This document shows positions 22,929 to 36,000 of a stretch of DNA of 64,000 nucleotides, one piece after another. The translations under genes and the position numbers were made by a program. Under the pieces are notes generated by a model, which saw only the letters and a program-made list of their open reading frames with translations, made no database searches and was not told the origin of the DNA. Positions within the stretch are counted from its first letter, which is position 1, and every line of letters starts with the position of its first letter. The stretch is from Rutpela maculata (taxonomy: Eukaryota; Arthropoda; Insecta; Coleoptera; Cerambycidae). The DNA lies in the NCBI GenBank assembly GCA_936432065.2, contig OW386288.2, positions 17,162,706-17,226,705 on the forward strand, given 5' to 3'.

Positions 22929-23131
22929 ATGCTGATTTTTGCTACATTTTTGTTGGTGTTATTCATATATATTTTATTAAATTATGTTAAGGCATTGAGG
23001 TATTGGAAAAAAAAAGGTGTCAAGTATGTGAAACCTCTACCTTTAATAGGCAATTCGTTACCAACGATAATTAAGACCCTATCGGTACCAGATTATATTA
23101 TAAGTTTGTACAATGCATATCCTAGAGATAG
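22929..23131 (+). CDS. CYP9: CYP9 gene A exon 1
   Basis: Encodes the anchor and hinge (residues 1-67) and ends in phase 2 at the donor gtaagt. The following intron is 6.3 kb and holds nested transposons. Confidence 0.85.
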
Positions 23132-24038
23132 GTAAGTAAATACTTTTCTAGCAATTTTCTTTTATGTGCACAACTAGTATCGTTTTTCATTTCATGTGGG
23201 TACCAATTTGGGAAAATAAAGTAAATAAATAAATAAAATAATAAGAGATATATTATTAATACTACACTTAAGTTTAGAATAATAAACCAATCGGGGTGTC
23301 AATTTCTGTATTTTTAAAAATGTTGTATATTTTTAAAACAGTTGGAAATCAGTATTCAATCAATTATGAATTTTTAAATTGTTATTGAAAATTGGGACAT
23401 CTTTTACTTCCACATCCAGTAGAAGTATTTTATCGAAATATGGAACTATATTATATTTTGATAATATTTCGTTGGAGAGTTGGGAGGTAAATTAGGATAA
23501 ATGGGAGTAAACAGATTAATCAAGCAAGTAGGAGTCCATAAAATTGGTATTTGGTATATAGGGGGTGTAACAGGATCATGGTACACCCTCCTTTTCTCCT
23601 TCTTGAAGATAATTGATTGAAATTTGGGATATCCTATATACATAATAGGCGGCACTTTTTGGCATAAAAGTAATTTTTTTTTCACTTCCGGTTTCGCTTT
23701 TTTTGGGGTTAGGGATAAAAAACGAGCCAATCTGACAATTCTGACTGCGGATTCATTTTCAGCGGGTCCAAATACATAAGGGTACACTGGTCTAGTCCGC
23801 CGGACAGACCACTTTTTTTTGTGGAGCTGTGTAATTTTTAGTTTTCTATTTAAATGTGCCATGACGGTTCCAATTTATTCTAAATGACCCGTGTAACGCT
23901 AGAAAAATCGAAATCCCGTCAAAAACACTAAATTACGTGATTTATGAGCAAATAAAGTTCATCAAAATGGTTTTTGGGGCAAAACTCAATTTTTTCAAAT
24001 GGAACCGTGTTGGTACCGTGGTACCATTTAATAGTGCT

Positions 24039-24074
<36 letters not shown>

Positions 24075-27000
24075 CATACACAAACCCTACAGAATTTACA
24101 TTCCAATTACAGGGCCGGGATAATACAAATTGTTTACAAATAAGGCTTACCTACAGACGTAAGCTTATAATATATGTAGAATATAACAGAAGTACAATTA
24201 TTATATTATGTATAACCTAAATTACTATAACCTAGAACTAAACAGATACTACTCTAACCAATAATTATTATTACTAAATTAATATAATTATGTATAAACA
24301 TAAACTACGAGAAACTTAATTTAATTTGGCTTAATCGAGTGTTGAAAATGTCAACATCATTTTCTATGGTTTGGTAATTCCGGCAGATATTATATAGTGG
24401 GGAAAACATTAAGGTATTCCTGTGGGAGGTAAAACAGTGACGTAGATCTAGTTGGCCTGGTAGGTGCTCTAAAGTTGATTTGTTCAAGTAATTCTGGACA
24501 GTCAATCATGTTGTTTAGAAGCTTGTATAAGAATATTACGCTTTGCATCTCTCTACGCTGCTTCATAGAGCTGTACATAAAACGATTCAGTAGTGAGGAA
24601 TGGTCATATCCTATAGGCGGATACTGGTGATCGTTTGTAAATGCCAAGAATTTTAAAAACCGCCTTTGAATTCCTTCAATATTGTTACTCAGAGCATGGT
24701 AGTGAGGGTTCCATACTACGCTTGCGTATTCTAGTCTAGGTCGTACCAGGGTATTATATAATGTTTTTAAGGTATCTATGTTTTGAAAATTACGAGCGTT
24801 GCGTATTATAAAGCCTAGCATTTTAAATGATGATGTCACTATGTTATTGGTGTGTTCTCTAAAGGATAATTGCGAGTCAAATGTTACACCTAAGTCTTTA
24901 AGACTGTCTTGGTGTGTCAGATTAACACTATTAATAGTATAATCAAATTGCAATTTGTTTAGTTTTCTTGTGAATGAGACTACATTACATTTATTTATGT
25001 TTAAAGATAGTTTAAATTTATCGCACCATTCGTGAATTAAGTTTAAATCCGCTTGTAGCTTATTGCAATCCGATAAATTATTGACCCTGAAATATATTTT
25101 CAAGTCGTCTGCATATAATAGAGATGGAGGTCAATGGCGATGTCGTTTATGAATATATTAAACAATAAGGGTCCTAAAACCGACCCTTGAGGAACGCCTG
25201 ACTGAGATATAAACTCGATAGACCTATGACCCTGATATTGCACAAACTGGCTTCTATTTAGAAGATAGGATTCAAAAAAGTTTATTAACTTAAAGTTAAA
25301 TCCAAAAGAAACCAATTTTGTTAGCAGAACACCATGGTCGAGCCTATCAAAAGCTTTAGAAAAATCCATGTAAATGACATCGACTTGACCACCGCTGTCC
25401 ATAGTTTCGGCTAAGTATTGTGTTATGCAAAGTAAGTTTGTCGTTGTTGATCTCTGTGAGACGAAACCGTGTTGGTTGTTGCTTATGCTCCGATGAACTT
25501 GCGGATATAGTGTGCTGTGCAGGACAATTCCAAATAACTTACTAAAATTATTTATAATTGTGATAGGGCGATAATTTTGTATATCAGATTTACTGTCTTT
25601 TTTATGAATTGGGCAAATTTTGGATATTTTCCATTTATCAGGATATACGCCAGTTTGCAAGGACAGGTTAAAGATATGTGCTAATGGTGCAGCTAATATA
25701 CCAGAGCAATCCTTTAAGAAGAAAGCTGGTAAGCCATCGGGTCCGGCAGTAAATTTTGGTTTAACTTTTTTGAATGCAGTAATTACATCCTTCTCGGTTA
25801 TCACTGGAATTGTTATATTAATATTATCGCCAAAATCTGTAGAGAAGTTTATATTACGACTTGAAGGGATATACGCTGAGCTAAAAAAGTCAGCAAATGA
25901 ATTGGCTATGTCTTCAGGATTGTCCACGATTTTGTCATTATTAGTGAAGGCACTCGGTATTGAGCTGGACTTCTTTTTATTGTTGACGTATGCCCAGAAA
26001 CTCTTTGGGTTGGAGGATATGTTGTTTTCAGTTGACTGCAAGTAATTTTTGTAAGACACGTCGATGTCTCTTTTCACTTTACTCCTCAAAAATTTAAAGT
26101 TTTCGAGATCGGCAGGATTATTAGTTTTTTTATAAAGACGCAAAGCCGCTTCTTTATGTCTTATGTCAGTAATAACATTTTTGGTGAACCATGGAGGAAA
26201 TTTTTTTTTAGATGTCTTTTTCGTTGGTACAAATTTTGATATGCTATTATTGAAAGTATAGTACAAGTAATCTGCTGCCTCGTTAACGTCATGAATTTTA
26301 TGCATATCGTCCCAATCTGTGTTGTATAAATCTGCATAAAGTGATAGAAAGTCGGCTTTTTTAAAGTTGTATGTCATTGGATGATTTTTAGGAAGTTTGT
26401 TTTGGCAAGAGTTAAAACTTAATTCGATATTTAGTGGTGGGTGATGCGCATCTTCTTTAATAACACGGGAGTCGGATTTTGCAACGACACATATTTTACT
26501 ATAAAAAAACAGATCTAATAATTTATTGTTGGTATTGGTTGTACGATTAAATTGATTAAGATCAAAAAAATTAGCAAAGTTATTTAGTTCAATTACTTTA
26601 GCTGTCTGGGCTGAGTTGTTATGGATGCATTCATAATATTCCGGGATATTAAAATCGCCTAAAATTAGTACGTCCGTACCGTAAATGCTGTGTATGTTAG
26701 CCAAGCAGTCAAAAATTGAGTGGTATATTTGGGTGTTTAGGTTAGGTGGGACGTAGATTAGAAAAACCGAAAGTGTTGTGGTTCCTAAAATGATTTTAAT
26801 TCCGACAATATCAATATTGGGAAAGTTTTTATGGATGGAATCTAGATTTACCATGCTTACTTTGTATGATTTATTAAGCAAAATAAGGCAACCGCCTCCT
26901 CTGGTTAAACCTAGTTCCTTGAATTTTCTATCACATCGAAAAACGTTATAGTTATCATAGCTGAGTTCGGAGTCAAAAATATGTGAATCTAGCCAGGTTT

Positions 27001-30000
27001 CAGTGAGACATATCATGTCATAATTACAGTATGTAGTAAAATTAAACAAGTCGGCAATTTTGGTATTTAAACCTCTCACGTTCATGTAGTAAATATTAAG
27101 TGTCCGCGTGCCCGAGTCCTTAAGAGGAGGGAGTACTTGTCCATTAATATCGCGTTTATTTCCGTTTAGGGTACGATCGCATGGAGTGTTACCTGGTATG
27201 AGCGTTGGTAGTTGCTATTGAGGTCCAAATATTGAGGATTTCAAAGACGTTAATTTTTGCTTATAAGTATAACAGTTATTCTTGTCTAGAGCTGTATGGT
27301 TACAATCGATAGTTACATTTTCATTACTTTTAAGTTGCAAATTTTTATAATTCAAACAATTTATGCATTTTACAGGATTGTCTTCGTTGCATACAGTTAA
27401 ATCATGTTCTAAGGAGCAGCGAGGACATGCAAGCTTACCTTTACATACAGAGGAAGAATGATTGAAACTACTGCATTTAAAGCACCTTACCACATCGATC
27501 CCATCATACACAAGACATCGGTTTAGTCCAATTATTAAGGATTTTTCTTCGTGGGATATTATACTTTTATACGCCGTAATGTCTAATTGCACAATAGCCT
27601 GAAAAACATCGCTTCTTCTTTTCGTACTCCAAAGTTTAACCACCTTACATTCCGAATCATTCTTGAAATTATCACCATTTTGAAGTTTAAGAAACTTTTC
27701 AATTACCTCCGCCGACATATCATTGGAAATTCCAACTATCTTGATACGGGGTCTAGGATTTTTTAATTCATTGATGTTGTAGGCGTTTGAGAGCTTCTCA
27801 TCGACCACTTTTCTTAATTTTATATTTTCCTCGTCTGTATTACAACTTACTAGAATGCCGCCTTTATTAATGTGCTTGACTTTTGTGATTGGCAGAGAAG
27901 AATCAGCATTTTTTAAATTTTCTAAGGAATTTATTCATATGCCGCAATGTGCGATAAATACAAACAAAATTACAGCTAAAAGAAAATAAGAAAATACAAT
28001 TTTGTTCTAATTATCTTGTTATACATAAGGTGGCTTTGGAATATACAAAATGAACACAAAACATTACAATTGTTCAAAATGCTGTCCATTAACGTCAATG
28101 CACTTCTGAATTCGCATAGCTGTTTCTGAAAGAACGTTCGCCAATTGCTTCTGCCCGAACAAAGAAATCAAGAGGTGTTAAATCAGGTGACCTTGCAGGC
28201 CACTTCACAGGACTATTCGTCGAAATTACGTTTTCTCCGAATCTCCGTTGAAGCTAATCGATTACTATGCTTGAATTATGGGGAGGAGCGCCATCTTGTT
28301 GGAAATATATTCCCTGTCCTAAATACAAAGGCAACTCATCTAAAATATTCTCAATCTCATTTTGCAGGAATCTCGAGTATCTGGCACCAGTCAGGATTCC
28401 TTCAAATATTATTGGGCCAATGATCCTACTACCGATTATTCCTGAAACCGAACCGCACTTGAAAGTTACCCTCCCGTAATAAATGTTGGTTTTCTTGTGA
28501 CCAATATTTTGTATTTTGTCTGTTAAATAATCCCAAAATTGTAAACCAACCTTTCAAATGGAACCAATATGGGTCCATTTGAAAAAATTGACTTTTGCCC
28601 CAAAAACCATTTTGGTGAATTTTATTTGCTCATATACCACGTAATTTAGTATTTTTGTCGGAATTTCGATTTTTCTAGCATTACACGGGTCATTTAGAAT
28701 AAATCAGAACCGTCATGGCACACTTAAATGGAAAATTAAAAATTATATTATAAAAAATATTGACGTTTGAAATGTCACTTATTTGATATCGTTGGATTCA
28801 GAAAATTATACAGAATTCGAAAATGCAATAATATACAGAGTGTTCCATTTAAAAATCGAAAGTTAGTATCACTTCCGGCGAAACCGGAAGTGAAAAGAAA
28901 ATCACTTTTATGTCAAAAAGTGTATATAAGACATTCCAAATTTTAATCAATCATCTTCAATACTGGCGACGTGGCATATCGTTTTATGAGTTTTTGGCGT
29001 AGACAATTTCAAATATTATATTATTAAAGTTCCATAAACAATTATTTCCACATAGTGGAGTGCAAATATATTATCATTTTTTTTTGTTGTGAGAGATTTT
29101 GATAGAAAATCTGAATGTGGAAATAGTAATTCCTTAGGCAGCGGTTTTTTATCTGACGTTATCTTCTTTATATGGTTTATTTACGTGGTTTATTATGATT
29201 TCGAATGAAGTGCGAAACTTTTAATAATAATTTCAGTAAATAAATAATAATAAGTTGCAAATCAACATAAATGTGATTTAATTTTTTTTTTGGTGTTTTT
29301 AACGGCGAAGTGCCAACTTGCGTCCTGGGAACTCCTTTGCTTCTGAAAACTAGCCATCTTGTGTACATAATTTCCAAAAGGCAAAACTTTATAATTTAAT
29401 TCTCCTATTTTTTCTAATATAATGAACTGTCTTGCTGTAACGACATTAGTATTACATTTTCATTTTTAGGTATTGTGGTGTATTTCAATTTGGGCAACCA
29501 ATTCTACTGATAAGAGATCCTGAACTAATAAAGAAAATTACAATAAAAGAATTTGACTCATTTCCGGATCACAATACCATTTTCAATGAAGAAATTGATC
29601 CCTTTTGGGGGAAAAATTTACTCTCAAGTGAAGGTAATACTGAAGAAACATACTCATGCTTAAAAGCAAATAAAATAAGATGTAAATGTGGAGGGCGCCA
29701 TCCTGATCGCGATTAATATCTAAAGATCCACAAGGTTCAGATAATTTTGGTTTTTTTGACCAATACTTAAATCTTATTGACGTCAGAAGACAATGTGTAT
29801 TTCTGATCAACAAATTTCATATCCTCTTTCGCTTTCTGCCCAGTGCCGGTTTTGCCTATAAGTTGAGTACGCGCCAGCTTAGGGCCTCGAATTTGGGGGG
29901 GCCTCAGATTTCATACGCAGATCTGCGCGTTTATTTTAAAGCATCAACGAAAAACAAGAAAATCTGACATCTGACGCAAAAACTCGCGAGCCGACACCAC

Positions 30001-33000
30001 CGCACTGCATTTCTTTGAGTGATGCGTCGGCAAGCAAGATCCGCATAGACTAGATTATTTATCGAGTCAAAAATTGTGGAGACTATAGACTATAATCACA
30101 TCATTGATTATTTTGTGAAAGGAAAAGCAATAGTCCAGATATTTGCATTTGACCTGGACGAAATTAGTAAAAATCTGAATTTGTAGAGAATTAAATTATC
30201 AGCTATAAGTTGTCTTTTTTATTTTTTACCAACCCCCCCCCCCTTTCGAGATATTCAAGGTCAAAGTTTCAAAAACATGATTTTCGCGAATATCTCGCAC
30301 CAAAAAAATCGGACAGCAATAAAGTTAACATAAAAGTTGTAGAGAATTCAATTATCTACAAGATTGGTATTTTGAATTTTTTTTCCAAAACCTCTCCCTT
30401 TTCGAGACATTCAAGTTCGAAGTTTAAAAAAACGGTTTTTGCGAATATCTCGAAAATAAAAAATAAATTGTCTGTTATTCCTTTCACCGCCACCTCGCTT
30501 CGGAGAATATTCTCGATAATAACAATAATGCCTCATGTACGTCCGATGCATAAGGAGCGAGATATTCTCGACCGGTAATTCAGTGGATTAGCGCGTCTAG
30601 CTTGTACTCTGAGCGTACCTAGCGAAGTGGGTTCGAGCCCCACATAGCGAAAAAATTTTTCATTGGAAATTTTCCCCAAGAAGTGGTTCGGATTCCACCA
30701 TAAACTGTACGGCCCCGTCTTCTTTACTCAGACAAATCTAGATCTACTAGACTTAAGAGGGTCATTGAGGTGACATGGAAGGCGGTTAAAACACATTTTA
30801 AACACACATTTTCAAAATCTCGAAAAGAGCGAGGTTTTGGGAAAAAATGCAAAATACCAATCTTGTAGATAATTGAATTCTCTACAACTTTCATGTTAAC
30901 TTTATTGCTGTCCGATTTTTTTTGATGCCAGATATTCGCGAAAAAACATGTTTTTGAAACTTTAACCTTGAATATCTCAAAAAAGGTGGGGGGGGGGGGG
31001 GGGGTGGTAAAAAATAAAAATGACTACTTTTAGATAATTTATTGTCTACAACTTTCACATTGACCTCATGGGCATCCGATGCATAGGATGCGAGATATTT
31101 TCAAAAAACTTTGACCTTCAATATCTTGGGATGTTGGGATTTTCGTGGATTTGGATTTGGATTTGGGACACCTCAAAGAACGTCTGTGCAAAAATTCAGG
31201 TTTTTACTGATTTTGTTCAGGTTTCCTCATTTTCTTGTCTAATTTCCCTGCAGTACAAGGAGAAAGAATTTTTAATGTTTTGCAATTAATTTTAAGTTCC
31301 TATGTAAAAATGAATTTTTTTAAGTAGTGTTTTGTGTACTTACCTTTTTTATTTTATACTCGGTATACTCTTAAAAATGTGAGTTTCATTAAAGTTTCAG
31401 AAACGCTGTTGTGAAAATTAATATAATCTTAATTCAAGTAAAAGGGCTTCAAAAATACATAGCGCTTAGGGCCTCTGGTTACGTAAAACCGGCCCTGTAT
31501 TCTGCCTGTAAATAATAGCTTCCGTTATAGGTAAAAGATGGAAGAACTTAAGGCAAACTCTGAGCCCCGTATTCACCAGCAGCAAGATGAAGTCTATGTA
31601 CATTTTAATGGAGGAATGTACCAAGCAACTAATAGACTATCTATATGAAAACAGTTCAAAGTTTACAGAATGGGATCTAAATGACATTATAAAAAAATTT
31701 ACCATGGACGTTATAGCTACAACTGCGTTTGGACTGCAGTGTAATACACTCAAGGAAAAAGACAATGAATTTTACCGCATGGGTCGGGAGTTAACTGACT
31801 TTACGGGGTTTAAACGATTTAAATTTCTGATCTTCAACTTAAACCCGAGTATAATTAAGGTAAGCAGATTATTTCCCTGATAAATTATAGACCAATGACA
31901 TTTCGTGAATTTTTAAATTTCAACCAGTGACCACAGTTTTACACTGCGCAATCTAGCTTTTGCTGTTTATTTTAACGGCGATTAAATAGCTTTTAAATGC
32001 ACATAACAATTGTTTATATTTGGTTGTAATATATTAATATAATAATGATTGTTACTTAATTTATATAAAAAAAGTGTATGTATCTATAAATAAAAACCTA
32101 AGTATAAAAGTACGTAAGCAATTTGTTCATTATGGAAATAATCATTGCTAAAAATAATTAGTCCCCAGTACAGCGTCCTTTTTTGAAAATTATCACAAAA
32201 GTGGTGAAAATGGTCTTATCGGTTTCATTTTAACGAGTCTACCACACTGTAAAATTTTCAGAGTACGGGATGGGCGCTTTTCCGCACGCGCAGCACCTAA
32301 ACCTGTCATTCTTACAAAACTTGGATTTTTTATTTTAATTGAAAAATTATGCGTCAAATCAAAAGAAAATCTTTTTGTCCGAAAAAAAAAGAGGGCGTGA
32401 TTGTCGAGTCCGACACCTGCAACATATCATTCTAGCGCGGTACCGTTTTGTTATTGCACAATACCTAATTTTCAATTGCAATTGCTCATAATTGCCTAAA
32501 AAAGATAGTTCATAAGTTGTCCGATAAATTTTCAGCCTCATTTTTTCAGTCCGACAATCTGAATATGTCAGTTATGGAAGGTTATGTTTTGCGATTGCAA
32601 AATTTCGGACAAAAATCACACGTGATAGATTTGAACTAAATATAGCACTGTCCGACAAAAATAGTGGATCATATTACCAGTCTGACAAAAAAAAAAAAAA
32701 AGTTAATACGATGCATCCTTAATCGAATTATTTTCGTGTATAATTAATATTATGCAAATTAATGTTGATATGTTGTATTATGATTTTATTTAATTTATAC
32801 TCTGATAGAGGATCATTGTGCAATGTATTGTAAATACATAAGTACTAATAAATTAATTAATAAATAAGATTAGTTTTTTTTGTGAAAAAAAAATATGAAA
32901 AATGATCAGAACTGATTTTGTTCATAACAACTTTTATCTTTTATTAAATTCATACATTTAGAGAAGATAATTATGCAACTTAATAAATAAATACTAATTA

Positions 33001-36000
33001 ATGAATGAATATATGTTGAAAAAGCTCTGGCTTTCACTTCAAGTAAATTTTAGTTTTCTTCGCGAAAAAAATTATGAAAATTATTCAGGCAAAATTTTGT
33101 TCATAACAACTTTTATATTTTATTAAATTCATACCTTTGGAGAAGATAATTATGCAACTTAATAAATAAATAAATACTAATTAAAAAATGAATAAATATT
33201 AAAAAAACTCTGATTTTCAGTGAGTAAATTTTAGTTTTCTTTATGAAAAAAGTTATGAAAAGTAATCAGGCCAAATTTTGTTCACTATAACTTTTATATT
33301 TTATTTAATGCATATCCTTGTAGAGCAAAACTGCAATGTAGTAAATAAATACTAATAAATGAATAAATACTTATTATATATCTGTTAATTTTAGTTATTT
33401 TTATTAAAAAAAATATGAAATATAATCAAACCATATTTTGTTCTTAATAACTTTTGTTATTTAATGCGGTATATAAATTAATTTATTGAAAATGTCAACA
33501 CCATCAAAATTAAGACTATTCTGAATCTGAATCATCACCACTCGAATTATCATCAGTTTCATTATCGTATTCTTCATCGTTGTCAGTTTCATTACTCGAA
33601 TCGCCTTCATCATCGGTAGTAGATTCTGAAATAATGTTAATAAAAGTTCTATAAAGTTGCATATTTTTTAAAATTATTATAAGATTTTTTATAAGATTTC
33701 AATAGTATACCTATATTTTCTAAAGATATTTCGTGGAGCGTTGGACTTTGAGGACCGTCAAACCAATAAAATTCGTAAGCACCATCTATTAATTCTCAGC
33801 CGCATTTTTCTGGTCACTTTTCCATTCAACATTATAACATTGACTTACTTTTGATACGCCAAATATTTCTTCTTTACATTAAATTCCTTATAACAAGAGA
33901 AATGATACCCCCAATAATCATCTGGAGAATCGGGTAAAAAGACGTTGTTGAAAACATGGCCATGATGTTTTCCTGCATCCAAAAAAATTTTACAAAGTTC
34001 CAAAATTTTTATATTAAACTTTTTAATGTTCTCTCGTTTCGGGCGAAAATTTCTTCACACCGACTTTTACACAAGAAGCACTCCATGATTAAAAAAAATA
34101 AATACACCAATACACCTTTTGATTAACACTTTGATTTTTATGAAAGTCACATGGAGTAAAACGTGAACGAAGCCAGCAAAGCAAAGCGTATATATAAAAA
34201 TGGAGCCTGGCGGACCATGAGGCGATGAATTCATCAGCTACTCTTCTCGCGCACACTATTTAGTATAGTTTAGTGCGCATGCTTTGGCACTACTTTTAAA
34301 AATTGAAAAAAAAATTAATTTTTTTAATTAGTTTTTTTAAGTTTGCGTCATTTTTTTTGTCGGACACCTATTTTTTTTAATATACATATTTTATTTGAAA
34401 GTGAAAAAAATTAAGATTATAACTTTTGTAATCGCAAAACGTAACCTGCCATAACTGACATATTCAGGTTGTCGGACCGACAAAACGAGGCTGAAAATTT
34501 GTCGGACAAGTTATGGACTATTTTTTTAGGCAATTATGAGCAATTGCAATTGAAAATTAGGTGTTGTGCAATAACAAAACGGTACCGCGCTAGAATGGTA
34601 TGTTGCAGGTTTCGGACTCGACAAATCACGACGCCCTCTTTTTTTTTTTCGTACAAAAAAATTTTCTTTTGATTTGACGCATTTTTCAAATAAAATAAAA
34701 AATTTGAGTTTTTTAATAAAAAATCTTTACCGCGCTAGAACGGCAGGTTTAGGTGCTGCGTGTGCGGAAAAGCGCCCATCCCGTACTTTGAAAATTTTAC
34801 GGTGTGGTAGACATTTCTTAATGTCATTTAAAATTATTTAAAAAACGATTGATTAATCTTAATTTCACAATTTCTGGATTTAAAAAAAAAAACTTAATAT
34901 GCACCTTGGCACTAAAGTTTCTCTTTATAAGAGAAATAATCTTAACACACAGAATCGGAAGTCCTGCGTTTAACAGTGCGCTATTAACCGACCGCCCACA
35001 ATAAAGACGTCTACCAGTACTCTAGCAGAGGCAAACAGTGACACGCCAATATTGTTTGCTTCGCTCTCGCTTGCTCTTATTGCCGTACCAAATTAAACAC
35101 TTTTCGATACTTTTCGCTACATTTTTGCAAAATTTTGCTTTTAAGCAAAAGTCAAGCAAGAGTTAGAGTGGCTTATCTGCAGATATAAAATTGGTTTGTA
35201 GCGTACTTTCTCAAGTTAAAATTGCGTCTTGACGCTTCATAGAGAAGAGAAAGTCGACCCCCACATAAATTGTAATTCTGTCCTGACGCACTTAAGGACA
35301 AATATTTCGTATTATGATTTTAAAGTTAATAGGATTATCGTAAACCCTTGCCACGATTGACACATTTTGTAAACACCACTTTTATTTTTTTTTAATTTTT
35401 CATATTACCCCCTCTACAAACAAAATCTATTTAGTACTTCTTTTTCATTTTAAGACAAGCATATGTCTGGATGGAAATATCTCTTAACTACAAAAGTGCT
35501 GAACAATTTTATTGTTTGCAAATTAATAATACATTTTGTTATTGCTAGATTTTAAACGTGAAAATGATAACTGACAATGTGGGCAATTTTTTCCACTCCA
35601 TAATAAAACAAACAATGCAAATGAGAAAAAACAACTTTAGACCAGATTTAATCCAACTCCTTATGGAAGCAAGAAAAGGACAATTGAAATACGAATATTC
35701 CAACGACAACAACGACAGTTTTGCTACTGCTAAAGAAACGTACATGGAAAACACAAACAAACAGTTTGCTCTAAATCTAACTGATGAAGATATTACTGCT
35801 CAGTGCTTAGTTTTCATATTTGGAGGTTACGATACAACATCGACTTTGATAAATTTTTGTATTCATGAGTTAGCTGTTAATCCTGATATACAGGAAAGAC
35901 TTAGGAATGAAATAGATTTAAATTTGGAGAAGTATGACGGAAAAATAAGTTATGAGGGTTTGTTCAACATGAAATATTTGGATATGGTAATATCTGGTAA

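Larger units (their letters stand above)
23566..28960. mobile_element. Inverted-repeat element holding a LINE and transposase remnant
   Basis: Arms of about 400-450 bases: 23580-24025 and 28560-28960 are reverse complements (shared: CATTTGAAAAAATTGA-type, CAAAAACCATTTTGG, TGCCATGACGGTT, CACTTCCGGTTTCG in complement). The LINE at 24036-27950 and the transposase fragment at 28060-28500 occupy the former loop. Confidence 0.7.
23405..29128 (+). mobile_element. Family-A repeat copy 1, split by later insertions
   Basis: The left part (23405-about 23565) begins TACTTCCACATCCAG, and the right part (about 28965-29128) ends in the family's terminal sequence. Both parts match the contiguous copy at 62397-63055. 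The 5.4 kb between them is an inverted-repeat element that itself contains a LINE. All lie in CYP9 gene A intron 1. Confidence 0.7.
32237..34812. mobile_element. Foldback element with tandem repeats and a broken gene
   Basis: Arms of about 400 bases begin GTCTACCACAC at 32237 and end in its complement at 34812 (shared: GTACGGGATGGGCGCTTTTCC, AACGGTACCGCGCTAGAA-type). Inside are about four 180-base tandem units (32875-33480) and a minus-strand pseudogene (33516-34086). It lies in CYP9 gene A intron 3. No transposase was recognised and no target duplication seen. Confidence 0.75.

Noticed and set aside
30573..30660. Functional tRNA gene
   Set aside because: The B box is good, but the A-B spacing is too long, the acceptor stem does not pair, and a SINE body follows.
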